This document shows positions 1 to 5,786 of a stretch of 7,872 bases of DNA, piece after piece. The position numbers were made by a program, and so were the translations under genes. The notes beneath the pieces are model-generated. The model was not told where the DNA came from, did not search any database, and saw only the letters and a list, made by a program, of their open reading frames with translations. The stretch comes from an uncultured Myxococcales bacterium. GTDB taxonomy: Bacteria > Myxococcota_A > Bradymonadia > UBA7976 > UBA1532. Location: positions 1 through 7,872 of the forward strand of contig CALBMW010000995.1 in the NCBI GenBank assembly GCA_937896275.1. Reading direction: 5' to 3'. Every line of letters starts with the position of its first letter. Positions within the stretch are counted from its first letter, which is position 1.

Positions 1-1428
1 GACCTGGGGCCGATCGACTTCCAGGTCACCGCGGCGGGCGCCGACGTCGATCTCGCCCCGCCCGCGCCCGGCCGCCTGCACGTCACCGTCGAGGATCAGC
101 ACGGCCAGCGGCTGATCGCCAAGGTGTGGCTCCAGCGCCCCGTCGAGCAGCGGGTCGAGTTCGTGGTGGACGAGGGTGAGATCGCGCTCGCCGCGGGGGA
201 CTGGCAGGTCATCACGAGCCGCGGTTGGCACTACGCGGTCGACGACCGGTCGGTGCACGTCGAGGCGGGTCAGGTGCTGGAGCACGCCGTGGTGCTCGAC
301 GAGGTCATCCCCTTCGAAGGCTGGAGCAGCGGCGAGTTCCACCAGCACGCCTCGCCCAGCACCGACAGCGCCACGCCCGTCGAGAGCATCGTGCTGATGA
401 ACGCCAGCGAGGGCGTCGGGTTCATGGTGCCCAGCGATCACGACGTGATGTTCGACTACGCTGGGCTGGTGCGGTCGATGGGCCTGGCGGACCGCATCGG
501 TGCCCCGATCACCGGTGTCGAGATCTCACCCCTCGTGGCGCACATCGGGGCCTACGGGATGCAGTTGGACCGGACGGCGCCCGCCCTCGGGGTGCCCGCG
601 CTGTCGATCAAGGAGGACGGCCGCTGGCGGCAGCGTCGTATCCCCGAGTTGGTGCAGGAGGCACGGGATCGCGGGGCCGAGATCGTGCAGCTCAACCACC
701 CGCGCGCCTCACAGGGCCTGTTCGACGAGGTGGGCTATACCGCCGACGTGGCGATCGACTCGCTCACCGATCACCCGCAGTGGACCCTCGCCTTCGACAC
801 GGTCGAGGTCTTCAACGACGCCTCGCAGTACTGCGAGGTGCTCGAGGATTGGCTCGGCCTGCTCAACCAGGGCGTTCACATCACCGCGGTGGGCAACTCC
901 GACACGCACTCGGTCGGCCGACCGACCGGTTACCCGCGCAGCTACATCCCGTCACAGGCCGACGTGCCTCAGCAGGTGACCAAGGACGAGATCGTCGCGG
1001 CCCTGCGCGCCGGCTCGACCACGGTGGGCGGCGGCGCGATGGCCGATCTGCCCGATGGGCCGCTGCCCGGCAGCACCGTGACCGCCGAGGACGGCACCTA
1101 CCGCGTCCGCGTGCGCCTGCGCAGCGCCCCCTGGGATCGCGTGGACCGCCTGCTCGTGTTCCACAATGGCCGCGTGGTGATCGACCGCGCGCTCGAGACC
1201 GAGACCGCCGACGTGGTGGATCTGGACGAGGTGATCGAGGTGCCGATCGACGTCGATGGGCCGCTGGTGATCCTCGCCACCGGCGACCACGACATGCCGT
1301 ACGTGCGGCAGGGCGCGCCGGTGTTCGCGCTCGTCAACCCGCTGTGGGTGGACGCCGACGGCGACGGCGAGGTCACGGCGATCGGCGCGGGCGCGCTGAC
1401 GCTGCCCGCCATGACGATCTGCGACTGA
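1..1428 (+). CDS. CehA/McbA-family PHP-type metallohydrolase, 5'-truncated by the window edge
   Basis: The frame is open from base 1 and ends at TGA 1426-1428, giving 475 visible residues; the start lies outside the window. Numbering visible residues from 1, the N-terminal part (about 20-100) is beta-rich and resembles a carboxypeptidase-regulatory-like fold. A PHP-like metal-binding domain follows: HQH at 114-116 with Asp122, SDHD at 145-148, GVEISP near 173-177, NHPR at 232-235, VEVFN at 268-272 and GNSDTH at 298-303. A short beta domain follows, and then NPLW with an acidic DADGDG loop near 446-455. This motif order is that of the CehA/McbA metallohydrolases, named after the carbaryl hydrolases, although most members have no known substrate. 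The metal ligands look intact, so an active hydrolase is likely. The reaction cannot be told from sequence. Any signal peptide would lie upstream of the window. The next gene is convergent. Confidence 0.85.
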   Translation, partial: DLGPIDFQVTAAGADVDLAPPAPGRLHVTVEDQHGQRLIAKVWLQRPVEQRVEFVVDEGEIALAAGDWQVITSRGWHYAVDDRSVHVEAGQVLEHAVVLDEVIPFEGWSSGEFHQHASPSTDSATPVESIVLMNASEGVGFMVPSDHDVMFDYAGLVRSMGLADRIGAPITGVEISPLVAHIGAYGMQLDRTAPALGVPALSIKEDGRWRQRRIPELVQEARDRGAEIVQLNHPRASQGLFDEVGYTADVAIDSLTDHPQWTLAFDTVEVFNDASQYCEVLEDWLGLLNQGVHITAVGNSDTHSVGRPTGYPRSYIPSQADVPQQVTKDEIVAALRAGSTTVGGGAMADLPDGPLPGSTVTAEDGTYRVRVRLRSAPWDRVDRLLVFHNGRVVIDRALETETADVVDLDEVIEVPIDVDGPLVILATGDHDMPYVRQGAPVFALVNPLWVDADGDGEVTAIGAGALTLPAMTICD

Positions 1429-1481
1429 GGGACCTGCGACCGCGGGACCTGCGACCGCGGGACCTGCGACCGCGGGACCGC
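1429..1481. repeat. 15-bp tandem repeat, three exact copies plus a partial
   Basis: The unit GGGACCTGCGACCGC occurs exactly three times (1429-1443, 1444-1458, 1459-1473), followed by GGGACCGC at 1474-1481. The array begins at the base after the metallohydrolase stop codon. The last 15 bases of that gene (1414-1428) resemble the unit, sharing the core CTGCGAC, so the array may have grown from the gene end. Each junction makes a CCGCGG palindrome. The unit length is a multiple of three, but the array is not in a credible gene on either strand. The remaining 88 bp to the next gene hold no convincing terminator; CCCC-GCCCGT-GGGG near 1512-1525 is a very short stem. Confidence 0.9.
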
Positions 1482-1569
1482 AACGGCCGGCGCGGTGAGC
1501 GTCCCGACAGCCCCGCCCGTGGGGAAGCTCTTGGCCTCTTGGGTCACCGCCGTCGAGAGAGACCGCGGC

Positions 1570-1701
1570 TCAGCTCGAGGTGAGGCGCCCGCCGGGCTTC
1601 TTCTTGAGCTCGCTGCCCATGCGGCGACGGGCCTTGGCCAGCTTGTGCTTGTGAGCGGCCTTGCGGCGCGCCGTGTTGTTCCGCTTCTTGTGCGTGGTCA
1701 T
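1570..1701 (-). CDS. 43-aa highly basic protein of unknown function
   Basis: ATG at 1701 is preceded by a strong Shine-Dalgarno GGAGG (1707-1711, 5-nt spacing) and the stop TGA is at 1570-1572. The 43-aa product has 16 Lys/Arg and 3 His, one Glu and no Asp. It begins MTTHKKRNNTARRKAAHKHK, continues with a KARRR stretch and ends in a Gly/Ser/Thr-containing tail (GGRLTSS). Residues 10-35 could form one amphipathic or all-basic helix. The charge resembles small ribosome-associated or nucleic-acid-binding proteins, but it does not match the L34, bTHX or Sra/bS22 sequences that I can recall, so the function is unassigned. A longer in-frame reading from GTG 1821 was rejected because the ribosome site and a good promoter both lie inside it. 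The gene stands alone, 141 bp downstream of the cyclotransferase gene and convergent with the metallohydrolase gene. Confidence 0.75.
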   Translation of the reverse strand: MTTHKKRNNTARRKAAHKHKLAKARRRMGSELKKKPGGRLTSS

Positions 1702-1706
1702 GAGGT

Positions 1707-1711
1707 CCTCC
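1707..1711 (-). promoter_or_regulatory. Ribosome binding site deciding the start of the basic micro-protein
   Basis: GGAGG on the minus strand lies 5 nt before ATG 1701. It fixes the start there rather than at the in-frame GTG at 1821, which has no comparable site. Confidence 0.75.
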
Positions 1712-1725
1712 GGTTCGGGTCGCGG

Positions 1726-1754
1726 ATTGTGCCTACGCGGGCCTCGCAGATCAA
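1726..1754 (-). promoter_or_regulatory. Predicted sigma70-type promoter of the 43-aa basic protein gene
   Basis: On the minus strand, TTGATC (1749-1754; 4 of 6 match to TTGACA) is followed after exactly 17 bp by CACAAT (1726-1731; 4 of 6 match to TATAAT). Transcription would start near 1719, giving a leader of about 17 nt that contains the GGAGG ribosome site. This AT-richer patch stands out in a very GC-rich region. It suggests that the small gene can be expressed independently of the cyclotransferase gene upstream. Confidence 0.5.
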
Positions 1755-1800
1755 GCGCCGCGGAGATCGAAGACCGCGACGCGTCGGCCACGGCCGGGAC

Positions 1801-1850
1801 TGTGCCCCGGACGCCGGTCACTTGCTGTGCCCTGGACGCCGGTCACTTCG
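1801..1850. repeat. 25-bp tandem duplication across the cyclotransferase stop codon
   Basis: Bases 1801-1825 and 1826-1850 are adjacent direct copies that agree at 22 of 25 positions; the differences are one C/T and a two-base GC/CG swap at the end. On the minus strand the copy at 1826-1850 contains the stop codon and most of the last two codons (Ala-Lys) of the cyclotransferase gene. The second copy therefore repeats the AAGTGA ending just downstream of the true stop. It lies outside any gene and upstream of the micro-protein promoter. Confidence 0.9.
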
Positions 1851-1858
1851 CCGGCGTC
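1835..1858 (-). terminator. Hairpin enclosing the cyclotransferase stop codon, possible terminator
   Basis: GACGCCGG (1835-1842) and CCGGCGTC (1851-1858) form a perfect 8-bp stem with an 8-nt loop holding the TGA stop (1843-1845). There is no T-run after it on the minus strand, so this is not a classical intrinsic terminator. It could slow RNA polymerase or ribosomes, or protect the mRNA 3' end. A second GACGCCGG copy at 1810-1817, created by the tandem duplication, could pair with the same upstream arm. Confidence 0.35.
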
Positions 1859-2637
1859 AGCGCGATCTCGAAGAGCGTCGGCCACAGCTTGCCCGTCACG
1901 AACAGCCGGTCGCCCGCGGCATCGTAGGCGATGCCGTTGAGGACGTCGGTGCCCGGACGGTCGCTCGGAGGCAGCAGGTCGCTCAGATCCAGCACGCCCG
2001 TGACCGCGCCCGTCGTCGGCGAGATGCGCACGATGTAGGGCGTCTGCCACACGTTGGCCAGGATCTCGCCGCGCACCCACTCCAGCTCGTTGAGGCGCTC
2101 GACCGGGCGGCCGCCCGCGCGCACGTCGATGCGACCCACCTCGGCGAAGGTCTTGGGGTCGAGCACCCGCAGGGTTGCCGTCCCGTCGCTGAGGATCAGG
2201 CGCGCGCCGTCGTGGGTGAGGCCCCAGCCCTCGCCGGCGTAGGTGAACTCGGCCTCGGGGGTGAAGGTCGCGCGGTCGTAGACGAAGCCGCGGTGAGCCT
2301 GCCAGGTGACCTGGTAGATGCGACCGCCGAGGGCGGTGATGCCCTCGCCGAACAGGGTCGGGTCGAGGCGGCGCTGCCGGCGCGGGCGGCCGGTCTTCAG
2401 GTCGACCTCGCGCAGCGTCGAGCGACCCCGAAGGCCGGTGCCCTCGTACAGCGCGCCCTGCTGGAAGACGAGCCCCTGGGTGAAGGCCCGCGGATCGTGA
2501 GGGTAGCGGGCGACGACGGTGTAGCCCAGGCGCGGCACCGGCGCGACGGGTTCGACCTCGGGGGCCGCGTGGGCCGCCGCGCTCAGCAGCAGGGCGCCGA
2601 GGATCGCGCGCGGCGCGGGGGAGCGGTCGGCGCTCAT
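1843..2637 (-). CDS. Glutaminyl-peptide cyclotransferase (bacterial beta-propeller type), exported
   Basis: This 264-aa protein converts N-terminal glutamine of peptides or proteins to pyroglutamate. Residues 6-25 look like a signal peptide: a short basic start, the hydrophobic run AILGALLLSAAAHA and an AHA/A cleavage site near residue 24. The mature protein should therefore act outside the cytoplasm. Family signatures are seen in order: PHDPRAFTQGL (46-56), EGTG (65-68), FGEGI (96-100), YQVTW (108-112), YAGEGWGLT (133-141), LNELEW (182-187), NVW (195-197), VLNGIAYD (232-239) and FVTGKLWP (246-253). These match the five-bladed-propeller plant/bacterial glutamine cyclotransferase family, and the length is typical. 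ATG 2637 was chosen because it places the signal peptide well; ATG 2652, five codons earlier, is also possible, and neither has a strong ribosome site. The gene lies 79 bp behind the FHA kinase gene and may be co-transcribed with it. Confidence 0.9.
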   Translation of the reverse strand: MSADRSPAPRAILGALLLSAAAHAAPEVEPVAPVPRLGYTVVARYPHDPRAFTQGLVFQQGALYEGTGLRGRSTLREVDLKTGRPRRQRRLDPTLFGEGITALGGRIYQVTWQAHRGFVYDRATFTPEAEFTYAGEGWGLTHDGARLILSDGTATLRVLDPKTFAEVGRIDVRAGGRPVERLNELEWVRGEILANVWQTPYIVRISPTTGAVTGVLDLSDLLPPSDRPGTDVLNGIAYDAAGDRLFVTGKLWPTLFEIALTPAK

Positions 2638-2716
2638 CGGCCGACCGTCCATATCGAGGTTGGGCTCATCATCGGTCCCCGCGCCCGCACGGTCTCACCT
2701 TCAGCGCCGCCGATGG

Positions 2717-4195
2717 TCAGGTCGGCGCGTCGAGCGCCATGGCCATGAGCTCGTCGAGGGCGAAGGGTTTCGCCAGGTGCGGCGCTTCCAGGCCCGGGGG
2801 CACCGTCGCTGACATGGTGATGACCAGCCCCCCGCTGGCGACCAAGCCGAGCCCCTTCACGTCGTCGCCGGCCTCCGCGCCGAGCGCTTCGCAGTCCACC
2901 AGGATGACCTGCGGCTTGAACCCTTTCTGCATCTGGACGAAGGCCTCCTCGAGCGTCGCGACGGGCTCGAGGCGCACGCCCGCTTGCCTCAGCGCGCGCG
3001 CCAGGCCGGTCCGAAAGCGGAGGTCGGGATCGATGACCAGCAACCGCAGCGCGACGGCCGGCCGCGCCCGCCGCGTGGTGTGCAGCACGTCCACCGGATG
3101 GAGGCCCCGATCGCAGGGGAGCAGGATGCGGAAGGTGGTGCCTACGCCCGGCCGACTCTCGACGTGGATCGCGCCGCCATGCTGTCGAACGATGGCGTGC
3201 ACCATCGACAGACCCAGCCCCGTGCCGCCCGTCCCCGCCTTGGTCGTGAAGAAGGGTTCGAAGATCTGCTCGACCACGTCGGGTGGCATGCCGATGCCAG
3301 TGTCCGCCACGGCGACCTCGGCGTAGGTGCCGGGCGCCGCCAGCCCGTGCGCCTGGGCCGAGGGGCCGCTGATGACCGACTCCCGCGTCGACACGGTGAG
3401 CCGGCCGCCATCGGGCATGGCGTCGCGCGCGTTCAGCGCGAGGTTGAGCAGCACCAGGCTGAGCTGCGAGCGGTTGCCGAGCAGCCGAAGCCCCGGCTTC
3501 GTCTCCACCGTCAGCTTGACCGACGAAGGCATGGTGCGGCCGAGCAGCCGAAGCCCGTCCTGGACCAGGCGGGCGAGCTCGATCGGGCGGGCGTCGGCCG
3601 CGCTCACGCGGGCGAAGTCGAGCATCTGCCCCGCCAACTCGACGGCGCGCGCCGCCGCACCGCGAATGTCGTCGAGCGCCTCCCGCACCTCGGTGGTGCC
3701 GATGGCCTCTTGCGATGGCAGCATGTTGATGAAGTCGGCGTTCGACAGCACCGCGCCCAGCAGATTGTTCAGGTCGTGCGCCACGCCGCTCGCCATCTGG
3801 CCGAGCGAGGCCAGCTTGCGCGACTGGAGAAGGCGCTGGTCGATCTCCTCGCGCCGCGTGAACAGGAACAAGGCCGAGGCGCCGACGCGGATCTGGTCGC
3901 CGTCCACCAGGCGGTGTGTCGTCACCGCGCGCCCGGCGACCTGGGTTCCATTGCGGCTGCCCAGATCGGACAGCATGACCGCCCCGTCGTCCTCGATGCG
4001 CACCATCGCGTGCTCGCGCGAGGCGTCGCTCCCCGTGACGACGACATCGGCCCGGGCGTGGCGGCCGATCACGAGGGCCCGCACCAACGGGTAGGTCCGC
4101 CCCGGCGCGTCGCCGATCAGCTCGACGAGGCAAGGCTGCCCCACGGGCACGCGCAGGGCCTGCGTACGGTGAATCGCCGGGTTTCCGTCAGCCAC
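2717..4195 (-). CDS. FHA domain-histidine kinase-receiver hybrid protein
   Basis: This is a 492-aa cytoplasmic signalling protein with no membrane segment. Residues 22-112 form an FHA phosphothreonine-binding domain, with IGR at 43-45, SREH at 59-62 and SRNGT at 80-84. A dimerisation/phosphoacceptor domain of the HDLNN type follows (His140 in GVAHDLNN). The ATPase domain then shows the N-box (NLALNARDA, Asn251 and Asn255), the G1 box DTGIGM (298-303), the F-box FEPFFTTK (312-319) and the G2 box GTGLGLS (324-330). Residues 384-492 are a receiver-like domain keeping Asp389 and Asp391, the likely phospho-acceptor Asp434 and Lys476-Pro. All kinase boxes look intact. There is no PAS, GAF or periplasmic sensor, so the FHA domain is the apparent input, which implies control by a Ser/Thr-phosphorylated partner (inference). 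GTG 4195 is chosen because GAGGAGG lies 6 nt upstream of it. Confidence 0.9.
   Translation of the reverse strand: MADGNPAIHRTQALRVPVGQPCLVELIGDAPGRTYPLVRALVIGRHARADVVVTGSDASREHAMVRIEDDGAVMLSDLGSRNGTQVAGRAVTTHRLVDGDQIRVGASALFLFTRREEIDQRLLQSRKLASLGQMASGVAHDLNNLLGAVLSNADFINMLPSQEAIGTTEVREALDDIRGAAARAVELAGQMLDFARVSAADARPIELARLVQDGLRLLGRTMPSSVKLTVETKPGLRLLGNRSQLSLVLLNLALNARDAMPDGGRLTVSTRESVISGPSAQAHGLAAPGTYAEVAVADTGIGMPPDVVEQIFEPFFTTKAGTGGTGLGLSMVHAIVRQHGGAIHVESRPGVGTTFRILLPCDRGLHPVDVLHTTRRARPAVALRLLVIDPDLRFRTGLARALRQAGVRLEPVATLEEAFVQMQKGFKPQVILVDCEALGAEAGDDVKGLGLVASGGLVITMSATVPPGLEAPHLAKPFALDELMAMALDAPT
3476..3556. repeat. 18-bp direct repeat inside the kinase gene
   Basis: GCCGAGCAGCCGAAGCCC occurs at 3476-3493 and again at 3539-3556. 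The two copies are 63 bp apart, exactly 21 codons, and on the minus strand both encode Gly-Leu-Arg-Leu-Leu-Gly in the linker between the phosphoacceptor helices and the ATP-binding domain. A recombination between the copies would delete 21 residues in frame. Common codon choice for a Leu/Arg-rich stretch can also explain it. Confidence 0.7.
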
Positions 4196-4201
4196 TCGCT
4201 G

Positions 4202-4208
4202 CCTCCTC
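4202..4208 (-). promoter_or_regulatory. Ribosome binding site fixing a GTG start for the FHA kinase
   Basis: GAGGAGG on the minus strand lies 6 nt before GTG 4195. An in-frame ATG 21 codons further upstream (4258) would translate an Arg/Gly-rich stretch not typical of FHA proteins and has no such site. Confidence 0.75.
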
Positions 4209-4339
4209 GTCTGCGATCCCCGCCCGCCACCGTCCCGCGCGGCGCGCGGCGATCGCAAGCCCTCGATGCGGGGGTCCAGCGTCCTGCCGAGACGCTATCC
4301 TACCCCACCGATGCGGCCAACGACTACGTGAGGGGGTGA
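4209..4339 (-). promoter_or_regulatory. Intergenic leader of the FHA kinase gene, candidate promoter region
   Basis: This is the largest gap between minus-strand genes that could start a new transcript. It holds TAGGAT (4297-4302), a possible -10 element about 100 bp before the kinase start, without a convincing -35. It also holds a GC-rich near-palindrome at 4235-4249 next to the palindrome GCGATCGC (4249-4256). No protein-coding feature is supported here. The promoter assignment is weak. Confidence 0.25.
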
Positions 4340-4357
4340 GCCGGGCAAAGGGCCGGC
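4340..4357 (-). terminator. Weak hairpin after the BNR-propeller gene
   Basis: GCCGG (4340-4344) and CCGGC (4353-4357) make a 5-bp stem with an 8-nt loop, starting 6 bp beyond the stop codon of the propeller gene. There is no T-run. It is at a sensible place to separate the propeller gene from the kinase gene, but the stem is short and such stems are common by chance in this base composition. Confidence 0.2.
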
Positions 4358-4363
4358 GGGACG

Positions 4364-5440
4364 TCAGCCGAAGCAGACCGCGTAGATCGGAGGCAGGTGG
4401 GCGCTGACCTGTGTCCAGTGGTCGCCCGCGTCCTCGCTGACCCACAGGTTGCCGGTGCTGGAGCCGAAGGCGAGCACGTCGCCCGACCGGTGCACCGCGA
4501 AGGCGTGGCGGAAGACCAGATCGTAGGCGTGCTGCTGGGGCAGCCCACTGCGCAGTACATCGAAGCTGCGGCCGCCGTCGCGGGTGCGCGCCACCACCAC
4601 CGCCGCGTCGACCGGCACCCGGCACTCATCCTTCACGGCGGGCACGAACCAGGCCGTGTCGGGATCCTCGGGGTGCACGCCGACCGCGAAGCCAAACACC
4701 GACGGCGGCACCTCGACGCTGGTCCACGTGCGTGCGGCGTCGGTGCTGCGGAACACACCGTTGTGATGCTGCACCCAGAGCACGTCGGGCGCGGCGGGGC
4801 AGGCCACCATGCGGTGAGGATCCTGGATGAGCGGGTTCTCGCGCTGATCGGGCGGCATGAACGCGGCGAACATGCCCTTCGCGCGCACCTGCCACGTCTC
4901 GCCGGCGTCCTCGGTGTACCAGACGCCGCCGCAGCTCACCGCGACGTGCAGGCGGCGCGGATCCCGCGGATCGACGGCGATGGAGTGCAGGCCCGGCACG
5001 TCGGCCCCGCCCCCGAACCACGCCCGACGCTCCGGCATGTTCCACAGGCTCTCGACCAGCGACCAGGTCGCGCCCTCGTCGGCGCTGCGGAACAGCCCGC
5101 CCGGCAAGGTGCCCGCCCAGAGGGTGCCGTCGCTGCCCTGCTCGATCGCCCAGAACTTCTGCAGGCTCCACTTCACGTCGGGCTTCTCGCCCTCGACGTC
5201 GGGCGGCTGCGTCGGGTAGACCGGGACGCCGATCTCGGCCCAGACGCCGTCCTGATCGCGGCGGTGCAGCTTGGCGCCGAAGTGTCCCAACTCGAGCGCC
5301 GCATAGAGCGCGCCGTCCGCGGTCGGTCGCACGAGCGAGACCGGATCGCCCAGGAAGTGCACGTCGTCGATCGCCCAGCCAGCGGTGCTTCGGCGGAGCG
5401 TGAACAACCCCTTCCGGGTCGAGACGAGCAGGTCGGACAT
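4364..5440 (-). CDS. BNR/Asp-box repeat beta-propeller protein (sialidase-like fold), cytoplasmic
   Basis: This 358-aa protein has five Asp-box motifs of the S-x-D-x-G-x-T-W type: SADEGATW (119-126), TEDAGETW (176-183), STDAARTW (232-239), TRDGGRSF (286-293) and SEDAGDHW (335-342). They are spaced about 45-60 residues apart, one per propeller blade. Database annotation often labels such proteins exo-alpha-sialidase or glycosyl hydrolase, but the Arg triad and catalytic Asp/Tyr arrangement of true sialidases are not recognisable, so an enzyme activity is not supported. There is no signal peptide, unusual for Asp-box proteins, which are mostly extracellular. Cysteines are at 170, 214, 273 and 356, the last two residues from the C-terminus. 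The start is only 3 bp after the stop of the MoaD/ThiS-like gene, so a binding or scaffold role with that partner is the best guess (inference). Confidence 0.85.
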   Translation of the reverse strand: MSDLLVSTRKGLFTLRRSTAGWAIDDVHFLGDPVSLVRPTADGALYAALELGHFGAKLHRRDQDGVWAEIGVPVYPTQPPDVEGEKPDVKWSLQKFWAIEQGSDGTLWAGTLPGGLFRSADEGATWSLVESLWNMPERRAWFGGGADVPGLHSIAVDPRDPRRLHVAVSCGGVWYTEDAGETWQVRAKGMFAAFMPPDQRENPLIQDPHRMVACPAAPDVLWVQHHNGVFRSTDAARTWTSVEVPPSVFGFAVGVHPEDPDTAWFVPAVKDECRVPVDAAVVVARTRDGGRSFDVLRSGLPQQHAYDLVFRHAFAVHRSGDVLAFGSSTGNLWVSEDAGDHWTQVSAHLPPIYAVCFG

Positions 5441-5443
5441 CGG

Positions 5444-5713
5444 TCAGCCTCCGGAAAGCGCTTGCATGACGAACACTTCGCTCCGCTCGCCGAGGGCGTC
5501 GGTCAGCCCGTCGCGGTCGATCACCCCGCGGCCGTCCACGAACACCGCGACGTGTACGCGCAGCGCGCCCTGGTCGTCGAGGACGTAGCCGCGCAGGGCC
5601 GGCTGCTCGGCGAAGACGGCCTCGAGCGCCCCGCGGACGGTCGCGCCAAGGACCTCGGCGCGCGGCGTCGGCAGGTGCCGCAGGAGGTTGCTGGTGAACT
5701 CGACGCTCGGCAT
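5444..5713 (-). CDS. MoaD/ThiS-family ubiquitin-like protein with C-terminal Gly-Gly
   Basis: This 89-aa protein begins MPSVEF and ends ALSGG at the stop codon. Size, beta-grasp-like pattern and a terminal di-glycine are those of MoaD/ThiS sulfur carriers and prokaryotic ubiquitin-like modifiers, whose C-terminus is adenylated by an E1-like enzyme and then thiocarboxylated or conjugated. Recognisable pieces are the first strand with LLRHLPTP, ATVRGALEAVFAEQPALRGYVLDD (helix and turn), VHVAVFVDGRGV (strands) and SEVFVMQALSGG (last strand and tail). ATG 5713 is used because family members start with this strand; GTG 5722 would add only three residues, and neither has a clear ribosome site. No MoaE, MoaB, ThiG, ThiF or JAMM protease gene is visible nearby, so a role in molybdopterin or thiamine synthesis is not supported by context. 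The only close partner is the BNR propeller, 3 bp downstream. Confidence 0.85.
   Translation of the reverse strand: MPSVEFTSNLLRHLPTPRAEVLGATVRGALEAVFAEQPALRGYVLDDQGALRVHVAVFVDGRGVIDRDGLTDALGERSEVFVMQALSGG
5448..5452 (-). promoter_or_regulatory. Ribosome binding site embedded in the Gly-Gly codons of the upstream gene
   Basis: On the minus strand the sequence reads TCC GGA GGC TGA CCG ATG. GGAGG, formed by the two terminal glycine codons of the MoaD/ThiS-like gene, lies 7 nt before the ATG of the BNR-propeller gene. The C-terminal functional tail and the ribosome site share the same bases, and translation of the two genes is probably coupled. Confidence 0.8.
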
Positions 5714-5786
5714 GGCGGGCACGCTAGCGCGGGGCAGACGGGGTGGGAAGCCCCAAGACGCGGTGATTGCGCGGGCGCGGAGCGGC

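Noticed and set aside
911..924. Perfect 14-bp palindrome CGGTCGGCCGACCG
   Set aside because: It lies in conserved metallohydrolase coding sequence (SVGRPT) and is expected by chance at this G+C content.
225..1583. 452-codon plus-strand open frame
   Set aside because: It is a shifted frame inside the metallohydrolase gene with an Arg/Gly-dominated translation; the other frame carries all the family motifs.
1570..1821. 83-aa version of the micro-protein starting at GTG 1821
   Set aside because: It contains the promoter and the strong ribosome site of the shorter form, and its extra 40 residues start within the tandem duplication.
1495..2748. 417-codon plus-strand open frame
   Set aside because: It is antisense to the micro-protein and cyclotransferase genes, both of which have better evidence.
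2634..4133. 499-codon minus-strand open frame
   Set aside because: It is a shifted frame inside the FHA-kinase gene with Arg/Gly-rich translation and no domain.
2717..4258. Kinase start at ATG 4258
   Set aside because: The added 21 residues are Arg/Gly-rich with no ribosome site, whereas GTG 4195 has GAGGAGG at the right distance.
2984..4339. 451-codon plus-strand open frame
   Set aside because: It is antisense to the kinase gene, with His/Arg/Gln-rich sequence and no recognisable motif.
4364..5440. Calling the Asp-box protein a sialidase
   Set aside because: Asp boxes define only the fold; the sialidase catalytic residues are not recognisable and there is no export signal.
5444..5713. Naming the ubiquitin-like gene moaD or thiS
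   Set aside because: No molybdopterin or thiamine biosynthesis gene is nearby and the sequence alone does not separate these subfamilies.
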